In this document: piece by piece, positions 56,998-64,000 of the stretch
Numbering within the stretch: position 1 is the first letter of the stretch
Layout: each line of letters opens with the position of its first letter
NCBI GenBank assembly: GCA_029844215.1
Contig: CM056731.1
Location: 82,294,992-82,358,991, forward strand
DNA from: Przewalskia tangutica
Lineage: Eukaryota > Streptophyta > Magnoliopsida > Solanales > Solanaceae
Reading direction: 5' to 3'
Length of the DNA: 64,000 nt
Translations under genes and position numbers: made by a program
The notes under the pieces: generated by a model
Databases searched by the model: none
What the model saw: only the letters and a program-made list of their open reading frames with translations
What the model was told of the DNA's origin: nothing

Positions 56998-58287
56998 ATG
57001 CCTCCGCAAAGCAACCCGGTCCCAGTGGGCAAGGCGGCCAGGAGCCGCTAGTGAGATACTGAGGAGTACGAGCGCGAGCGGCCATTACCTCGAGATAGTG
57101 CTTGACGGCGAGTTTTGCGACGCCGCCCAGCGAGTTTAGAAGCGCATCGATGGTGATGAGACCACGATACTGCACCTTCACCGGCACAGGCGAGAGGTTG
57201 GGGTACAAAGAGATGGCCCGCCATCGCGGGATCGTGGCGAACATGAGGATAAATTTGGGCCAGCGATTCCGTGCACCCATAGTTCACCCAAGATCGGATA
57301 GTTTGAGGCTACGGGACTTTTTGAGATGTAGCCCGCCAGAGTTCTACGGGTCGAGGCCTGAGGATGATCCGCGAGTTCATCAAGCGATTCTGACGGATCA
57401 TGAGAGTGATCAAGGCTTCGGAGACCGAGTCAGTGGTCCTAGGTTCACATCGGCTGCGTGATACCGCAGTCGACTGGTTTGATTCGTGGGAGCTGTCCCG
57501 GGGAGAGAATGCACTTCCAGCCGTTTGGAACGAGTTTTCGGGGGCATTTCTTGCACATTTCTTGCCTCCGCAGATGAGGAGGGCTCGGGCCGACAGATTT
57601 TTGATGTTGAGGCAGGACGGGCGTACAGTTCGGGAGTACAATATGGAGTTCGACTCATTGGCTCGGTATGCCCCCGCTGTAGTAGTTGATATGGAGGACA
57701 GAGTACACCGCTACGTTACCGGGTTAGATGACTACTTGGCAGAGGCTTGTTCGGGTGTAGCTCTTCAGCCGGGCATGGACATTGCCCGCATGCAGGCTTA
57801 TGCACTTGGGTGTGAGGAGCGGAGAGGTCGACGGAATGACCAAGATCAGCAGAAGAGGGCCAGAACAACAGGGTCCTTTGGTGACTTTCGAGGCGGACCG
57901 CCTCAGCAGCATACTAGTTTTGTACCTCCGCCAGTGCAGAGTGGTCCTCCACAACCTTCAGGGCATCCGGGGGATTCAGGAGCAGGTCAGAGCTCCAGGG
58001 GTTCATATTTCCAGGGGAGTAGGGGTGTGGTCCAGATGCAGTCACCCCTACCTCGGTGTGGTCGATGTGGTAGACCGCATTTCGGGGAGTGTCGTGGTAC
58101 CAAGGGAGCTTGTTATTTTTGCGGCCAACAGGGCCATCTGGCGAGAGACTGTCCGACCAGGGGTAGCGCTGGTAGGATAGCACAGACTACGGGATCAGTT
58201 GCGGGTTCTTCACCTTCCATAGCTAGGCAGGATGTTCATACACGACAGAGGTCGCGGTGGAAGTTCCCAGTTTTAGCGGTCCTTTGA
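56998..58287 (+). pseudogene. gag: T6 gag, best preserved copy
   Basis: ATG 56998 (MPPQSNPVPVGK) is in the same frame as the long open part 57400-58287, but indels and a TGA near 57390 break the N-terminal third (part is read in frame 57102-57461: LRLRDFLRCSPPEFYGSRPEDDP). From 57400 it is clean for 295 codons: capsid motifs WFDSWELSRGENALPAVW and FLPPQMRRARADRF, REYNMEFDSLARY, then ALGCEERRGRRNDQDQQKRA. The nucleocapsid has two knuckles, CGRCGRPHFGEC and CYFCGQQGHLARDC (58111-58152). It ends KFPVLAVL. The product would package the element's RNA into particles; the pol products must come from elsewhere. Confidence 0.88.
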
Positions 58288-59087
58288 ACCGCCTATTTTC
58301 AGGTATATCCTTAACCCTCTAGAGACTTGTATGTATTGATGATATGATGATGTGTTTAGTGTTATGTTCGGATAGCTTTGTGCTAAAATGTGATTTAGAA
58401 ACCTGGTTAGTGTAAAAGGGTAAGCCTGGGGGTGAGAAAATGATGAACCTTAGAATATTACAATTGAGACCTTAGATGTAAGGCCGTCTTGAGTACAAGA
58501 TTTTGCGGGTGATCTTTGTCAGAATGTATAAGTATACGTGGAGTAATTGTGGGAAAATTCCTTGGGTGGTGTAAAATGGAAGTGGTAGCTTTCATGACCT
58601 GTATAGGTAAGATTGTTCCGGATCGGGAAACAAGAGCTTGATGCGTTAAGTGGGTCGGGTTGGGGCCATGTTGCGGGCCAACCCGCGGCCTGTTTTGGGG
58701 TTGGGTCAGCTCTGGGTGGTCCCGCCAGGTGGTAGGGTCACGAGGGTGCTAGGCCCAAGTTTAGTTGACCATCGTATGAGTTCGTGGGTGTGTTCGACCA
58801 GAAGCGGATCGTGAAGGCCGGGAATGGCCTTAAGGAAGATTGAGGCTAGTAAGATGACCAAGTTTGGAGGTGGTGACTCCAAAGTTTTGAGAACTGAAGC
58901 GATGACTGAAATGTGGTACGTATACTAGAAGAGTTCAAGTGTTCTAGAAGGGCACGACGAGTAAGGAAGGAAGAGGACGTGTGTTATTACGTGGCCAGGT
59001 GTGGCGTTGACAACTCGTTAGAGGAACTTTATCGTTATCCGTCTTGAGAAGGAACATTCGGGACGAATGTTTCTAAGGGGAGGAGAA
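58288..59087 (+). other. T6 conserved noncoding 3' domain and polypurine tract
   Basis: No gene. It shares with T2-T4 the segment 'gaaaatgatgaaccttagaa', the hairpin GGGTTGG/CCAACCC (58657-58663 and 58678-58684) and 'gtgctaggcccaagttta'. The last ~100 bases (from 'gtggccaggtgtgg') also resemble the T1 tail near 9997. The tract AAGGGGAGGAGAA is at 59075-59087. Confidence 0.8.
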
Positions 59088-59504
59088 TGTTATACCCCGT
59101 ATTTTCAGAGTATGCACGTGAGGACGTGCGTAGAAAATTTAAGCCTTAAGGATTGGCAAGAATCGAAATTTGTACACAAGTGCCGAAAAGAGTCGTTTTT
59201 CGACGAAACGTTTTACTAGACTTGCGAAGAGAAAAATACGGCTATGTCATTTATTATTTTTGCGGATTTTTCCGAGAGACGGAATATTTTGGACCAACGA
59301 GAGGGTGACACTTGTCACCCTCAAGTTGGTGGTAGTGGTTGGCCGAGAGTGGGCGGTAAATGGCAAGGTTTTGTGCCATGTTTTGTGGCCTATTTCTTGG
59401 GTCAATGTTTGTGAGGGATTTGGGGAGTAGGGTAGGGTGCACTTGGCTTGATCTTGGCCTTACACTTGCCTACCACATGGCTTGATCAAGGCCATTGGTT
59501 TCCC

Positions 59505-59512
59505 TATAAATA
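59505..59512 (+). promoter_or_regulatory. TATA box, T6 3' LTR
   Basis: TATAAATA followed by CCCCTC, as in the 5' LTR. Confidence 0.62.
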
Positions 59513-60354
59513 CCCCTCTCTTGTTGAAGACTTCTTCATCCTAAATTGTTCTAACTCTTGAAATCCTCCCTCCCCTCTTGTAGAGCTCTCGTCCAAAGAG
59601 TCCTCCCCCTCCCCCTTTGTGAGCCCTTGGCCGAGAGCCACCCCCCCTTGAGTGAGGCTTGGCCGAGAGGTTACCCCCCCCTACCTTGAGTTGTTCTCAT
59701 ATAATACACCCCCCCCCTTGGTAGAGAAATACTCTCCAAGTATTGTTATAATGCCCAAATACCTTAGCCCTTATACCTTGTAGTACTTTCCAAAGTTACC
59801 TCTATACGTAGAGCCCGGAAATACTATTATACTTTCCTTTAGCCACTAAACGAAACCCTAAGGAAAACCTTCATAGTCGGTTGAAGTGTTAAGTAGAAGT
59901 TGCGTAGAACTTCTAAGGGTTGTTCGGAGCGGGTTGGAGCGCACGGAGTAGGAGCTTAACATTGCTCAGGAGCGACATTAAACTTGGATAATTTTGGGCT
60001 CATCGAGGTAAATACTACTGTCCTTCTATTGTAATTGGAAATTACATACTGTAGTGATATAGAAACGAATATAAGATTCATAGAAGAGATTTGAACTGTA
60101 ATAGAAGGATATTACAGAATAGACTTGAACTGAAATCACATCAGAAGAATTAAGTAGAGGTTTAAACTGTACTTACATAGGACTGTATTTACAGTAGACT
60201 GATAACCTTTATTGGTTGAATGTTCTGCGAGTAGCATGTGCTACTTGGAAGGTGGTCAAGGCTAGCCGGGTTATAGCCGTGGAGCGTTTTGCTTATAGTC
60301 GATAATCGTCGCAAGGTATGTGATTCTTCCTATACTCTTGAGCATGACGTTTTA

Positions 60355-60620
60355 AAAGTATATATATATAGTACGGTAGACGTACGTGTGGCAATGTATT
60401 TTGACTTAAGCCTGAACAATAAAGAATCTGGAAGTATTTTACAAGAATATATATATAGTACGGTAGACGTACGTGTGGCAATGTCTTTTGACTTAAGCCT
60501 GAATAATAAGAATCTGGAAGTATTTTTACAAGAATATATATATAGTACGGTAGACGTACGTGTGTTAACAGAACGTAGCTGTATGGCAATGTCTTTTGAC
60601 TTAAGCCTGAATAATAAGAA
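60355..60620 (+). repeat. 82-base tandem array, T6 3' LTR
   Basis: Same three units as 54650-54905 with a few substitutions; the 96-132 codon frames are repeat readings. Confidence 0.82.
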
Positions 60621-61551
60621 CCTTGAATGTATTTTAAAAGAATTAAGAAACCTTTTTTTTGAAAAGAAGAGCAATACTTGGTTTTGAAAACATAAGAGTT
60701 ATACTAGCTTTATGGGAAGTTAGGTATAACGTCTTAAGAGAGATAAAGAGAATGGTTTACTGATTTTTAGAAGTTAAGAGATATAATCTTAAAAGATAAG
60801 AGACTTGATGTTATACCCCGTGGTTCGGGCCGTGCGTGTGGGGTCGTGCGAGAAATTAGAGAAACACGTTCAGGGGCACGAGCGCGGCGCACGAGGCGGG
60901 CCTCGGCGCGGCGGGTAATCTTGATGGCGAAGTTCCAGCGCGCCACGGAAAGCAGCCGCGGCCGAAGATCTGGTCCGCAGATTTGCACCGCGCACAAGGA
61001 AGCGGGCATGCGGCGGAAATTTGGGCGGAAAAACTTAGAAAGTCCGATTTTGTTTTAAAAGAGGCCATGGGAGGGTGACAAGTGTCCCCATCTGATTTTA
61101 CGCACATGCATTATATTGACCAAGACTTGGTCATTTCTTTCAACATTTCATCTTTACACTCCATCTCTCTCTAAGTTAAAAACTCATCCTTCTCTAAATT
61201 TCCAAGAGGAATTCTAGCCTAAGGGAAAAATCTGAAAATTGTAATAGGAAGGAAAGGTTATTACAAGCTTGTGAAGACTATTGTGGTGGTGTTCTTGGAG
61301 AAAAGGCTAGCAAGGTGTTGGAATAAGTTTGGCTAAAACTTAAGGTAACATTTCTTCTCTTGTAGTTGGTATTGGGTGTTGCATGTTTAATAGGAAGAAC
61401 TTGCAGTTGGAAAAATGCACTTAGAGTAGTTGCATGTAAGAAATGGGGTTGATTATGAAAGAATTGGTTAGGGGGATATTATGAGCATGTTGTTGCCTAA
61501 ATACTACATTAGACTTGTTGGGTTAGTTGTTGTAACTTGTGGGGCTGAATT

Positions 61552-61577
61552 TTACACACCAAAGTTTAGGTGTGTAA
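61552..61577 (+). other. Conserved LTR stem-loop (T7)
   Basis: TTACACACC, eight-base loop, GGTGTGTAA: nine perfect pairs. Relative to T1 (TTACACGTC/GGCGTGTAA), both arms have changed together, so pairing is preserved. Confidence 0.75.
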
Positions 61578-62539
61578 TCCCCTTGGTGTTGGTTGGTTGT
61601 TGAGCCTTAAACATGGCATTTGAGCGTTAAAAATCGACCTTGGAAAAGGTGGCAATGTATGTAGAAACAAAGGAAACGCTGCCCAATTTTTCGTAGGAAA
61701 TTGGTGACTTTAACTTGGAAATTCTGCATTGTAATTAGGGCTTGATAAACGTATTATGGTCATTTTAGGTTGACATACTACGTGCGGTAAATTGGACTTA
61801 GCTTGTGGATTGACCAAAGAGGTATGTGGAGCTTTCCTATCTCTTGAGCATGATTAGTTGTACCTATGTAGTACGGTAGACGTACAAGATTTGGAAATCT
61901 TCGTTTGTTATAGGTATTTGATACTTGCTTCGTTTTAAAAGGAAAGTATAAAAATCCCTTGGACTTAAGGGAATGTGTTTTACTATTGTTTAACTCTAAT
62001 ATAACGGCTTTATGGGGAGTTGGTTATATTAGCTTGTGAAAGTTTAATGGAGAAAGGTTTTGATGATTTGAACTTGTGGAAGGAAAATGGTTTTAAGGCA
62101 TGAATTGCCTAAGGTTTTACAAGAAATGAAGTCACTTAATTTAGAAGCTTGAGATAGTTTTAAAAGGAAATGTGACTTGTTTTGAAAAGAAATCGTAACT
62201 TGATACTATGGTGATTAGTATCTTGGAATTTTGGTATAAAAAGAGTTATTTCTTAAAAGGTTAGAGGTACATGATACTTGGGTTAAATTCCCGGATTTTT
62301 ACTAAAAGACATGATCGTGCCTTAGGTATACTAAAATGAGAGGATGTATTAATACTATTAATGAGAAGTTAGGTGATTCTTAACTTGCTTGAGTTATGAT
62401 AGGCCGGTAGTGCTTATGTTGTGATGTGATAGGCCGGTAGTGCTTATGTTATGTTTTATTAGCGGATGAGCTATGTTATATATGTTTATATTGTTACGGG
62501 TAAACCGGGTTATTATTTATGCCATGGATTTGCTACCCA

Positions 62540-62745
62540 TGACGCGAGTGCGGCGCTTGTACTCGTGCGGATCGGACCATAGGATCCATGCGGGTGAAAT
62601 AGTCCCATGCGAGTACGCGATGGTACTCATGCGGATCCACAGGATCCATGCGGGTGAAATAGTCCCATGCGGGTGAAATAGTCCTATGACGAGGCGGATG
62701 ACCTCATGCGGGTCCACAGGACCTATGCGGGTGAAATAGTCCCAG
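62540..62745 (+). repeat. Tandem array in T7 LTR
   Basis: Units of 'catgcgggtgaaatagtccc' alternating with 'gcggatccacaggatc', related to the T1 array at 4245-4440. Confidence 0.78.
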
Positions 62746-62969
62746 GAGTAGGATTGCTTAATGATACTACGGGCGAGGTACCCTGTTTTGATCGTGAGCC
62801 TCCTATTTTTATGCTATAAGACTTATACTTGTTACTCTCATTATTAGTAAGGCACGGTCTGACATAATTTGATTTTATCTATAACTTCAAGACATTTTGG
62901 ACTTATGATATTACTACTGATATTTTCGCTTTTACATACTTGTACGTTGTGTCGACCCTTCCTCGGGGG

Positions 62970-63140
62970 CTGCGTTCATGCCGCAGGTAAGGGAAAGCAG
63001 GTGGTAGATCCTCATTCCTAGGATCTTGTACTCAGGTGTCAGGAGCTCCATTTCTTCGGAGGCTCGACTTTTGGTATGATTCTCCCTGGAGTCGTTGACA
63101 TTTTGTACATTCAGGGGCATGACGGGGCCATGTCCCGTCA
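62970..63140 (+). other. U5 hairpin cluster (T7, clearest copy)
   Basis: Four consecutive short hairpins: CTGCG/CGCAG (62970-62986), AGATCC/GGATCT (63006-63026), CTCC/GGAG (63046-63061) and TGACGGG/CCCGTCA (63120-63140). The same series stands before the PBS in T1, T2, T4, T6 and LTR-E, with paired changes in the second and fourth. It would form a structured 5' leader of the genomic RNA. Confidence 0.68.
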
Positions 63141-63367
63141 TAGTGTTATTTATTCTTAGAGGCCTGTAGTCTTGTCAGAACTTGGTTTGTTAAGGATGTA
63201 ATTGTTCGGTTTATGTACTTTTGGGTTAGCCATTTTGGGCTAGACTATTCTATATCTTAATGGTTGTTTATCTTGAGTTTATATTCCGCTGGTTTTCTCT
63301 GATGTTGTGTCACTAGGGTGCCCGGGTTAAGGCACCGGTCACGGGTCCGGTTCGGTCGTGACAAAAG

Positions 63368-63379
63368 TGATATCGAGCG
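63368..63379 (+). other. T7 primer binding site
   Basis: TGATATCGAGCG; differs from TGGTATCAGAGCG at the third base and at the CAG. Confidence 0.7.
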
Positions 63380-63568
63380 CTTAATCCTCGGAAAGAGTCT
63401 ACAGGCCGTATCTAGTAGAGTCTTGATTATCGGTGTGTTGTGCACCACATCTATAATCAGGAGGCTGCAGGATATTTAGGATTGGTTCCCATTCTTTCAC
63501 TCTAAGATCGTGCAATAGAGTTGTGTTATAGGTTGAATTTCCTCTGACGTATTTTTCCTGTATCAGTT

Positions 63569-64000
63569 ATGTCTCCGCGCAAGACAACCGCAGCCGGAAG
63601 GGCAAAGCGATGAGGAACTACCGGTAGGGCACCGAGGTCACGTGGCACGAGCCGGCCCTTACGAGCAGTGTTTGGACGGCGAGTTCTACAACGTCGCCAA
63701 CCCAGTCGAAGCGGCAGCAGCGCAGCCATCGAGACGCGATACCGAGCCTCGATCCAGCGGCGAGGCGGAGGATATGGGCTACAAGAGATAGCCCGATCGC
63801 CGAGATCGTGGCGAACGGGAGGATAGGTTGGAGACAGCAGATTCATTTGCTGTAGTTCAAAGACAGAGCTAGCTCGAGGCGAGAGATTTTGAGTTGTAGC
63901 CCACCGAGTTTCTGGTGAGACACGAGATGATCCTCGGGAGTTTATCCGACGATTCTGCGGATCATGGCGGTGATCGGGGCTTCGATCGAGTCGGTGGTCG
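63569..64000 (+). pseudogene. gag: T7 gag start (partial, frameshifted)
   Basis: ATG 63569 reads MSPRKTTAAGRAKR and stops at a TGA after 15 codons. DNA downstream still follows the gag N-terminal region ('cggaggatatgggctaca', 'cgggagtttatccgacg' as in T2-T6), so frameshifts rather than divergence are the cause. It runs off the window. Confidence 0.72.

Larger units (their letters stand above)
59088..60808 (+). repeat. T6 3' LTR, part 1
   Basis: Copy of 53401-55093: palindrome 59303-59320, TATA 59505-59512, 82-base array about 60355-60620. It ends at AGACTTGA (60808), where T7 begins; the presumed target duplication is CTTGA. Confidence 0.9.
60809..63363 (+). repeat. T7 5' LTR
   Basis: From TGTTATACC to TCGTGACA. 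GC-rich U3 at about 60830-61010, half-kept U3 palindrome at about 61073-61088, perfect stem-loop 61552-61577, T1-like array about 62540-62745, U5 hairpins 62970-63140. The 70-83 codon frames in the GC-rich part lack any family resemblance. Confidence 0.88.
53401..64000 (+). mobile_element. T6: gag-only LTR element, 3' LTR interrupted by T7
   Basis: 5' LTR 53401-56791, internal 56792-59087, 3' LTR from 59088 and cut at 60808 by T7; the rest lies beyond the window. It carries the best-preserved gag of the set and no pol. The LTR pair is very similar: over the first ~240 bases I see two substitutions plus one 12-base difference close by. It is therefore young. Confidence 0.9.
60809..64000 (+). 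mobile_element. T7: LTR element, 5' LTR and gag start (runs off window)
   Basis: TGTTATACCCCG at 60809 opens a 2,555-base LTR followed by a PBS and a gag start. The LTR body (stem-loop, array, U5) resembles T1, but the first ~230 bases are a different, GC-rich U3. Whether it carries pol cannot be seen. Confidence 0.87.

Noticed and set aside
60767..61107. Arg/Ala-rich frames in the GC-rich T7 U3 as a gene
   Set aside because: Several overlapping frames on both strands simply reflect high GC; the stretch lies within an LTR boundary.
1..64000. tRNA, rRNA, pararetrovirus or envelope genes
   Set aside because: I looked for clover-leaf and rDNA motifs and for coat or movement protein features and saw none; the only tRNA-like strings are primer binding sites.

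Overview
The window is plant nuclear DNA made almost wholly of retrotransposons nested inside one another. I see no ordinary host gene, tRNA or rRNA. The coding traces are Ty3/gypsy gag, protease, reverse transcriptase, RNase H, integrase and chromodomain of the Tekay/Del chromovirus type, plus a plant L1-type LINE with a DUF4283-like ORF1. The protein style fits asterids, most likely Solanaceae. That taxon is an inference from remembered family resemblance, not a search result.

Layout, using working names. The oldest traceable layer is a ~4 kb LTR (LTR-E, + strand), now split into 1781-2111, 31439-33252 and 51511-53400. Four things sit in or beside it. (1) T1, 2112-31438: the only pol-bearing (autonomous-type, now decayed) Ty3/gypsy element, flanked by CGTGG. 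(2) T2, 12711-31061, minus strand: a gag-only element inside T1's 3' LTR, flanked by TGGAT, itself split in gag by a second gag-only element T3 (17701-26494, minus). (3) A LINE, 33253-51510, minus strand, whose RT region is split by T4 (35160-44290, plus, arranged LTR-gag-LTR-partial gag) abutting a truncated opposite-strand LTR, T5 (44291-47575). (4) T6, from 53401: a gag-only element 30 or so bases from LTR-E's end, whose 3' LTR is split at 60809 by T7, which runs off the window. The left edge (1-1119) is another minus-strand LTR piece.

How it fits together. T2, T3, T4 and T6 have 3.2-3.7 kb LTRs, a PBS for initiator tRNA-Met, a gag reading region, a conserved ~0.8 kb noncoding 3' domain and a polypurine tract, but no pol. 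They match the published TR-GAG class of plant elements, and a T1-like element could supply enzymes in trans. The LTRs keep the same ordered cis modules while their overall sequence diverges: a G-box palindrome in U3, a TATA box, a stem-loop with compensatory changes, a CGTAGAAT inverted repeat, a minisatellite whose unit differs by family but whose place is fixed, and a run of U5 hairpins before the PBS. These modules are the most interesting signal in the window.

Data quality caveat. Copy-to-copy differences cluster at CAG/CTG and CCGG, and every PBS copy is altered at its CAG. This looks like systematic base-calling error at methylated plant CHG/CG sites, so some frameshifts in the gag regions may not be real. 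Element ends were placed by eye from TG...CA ends, PBS and PPT; minisatellite limits are good to about 10-20 bases.
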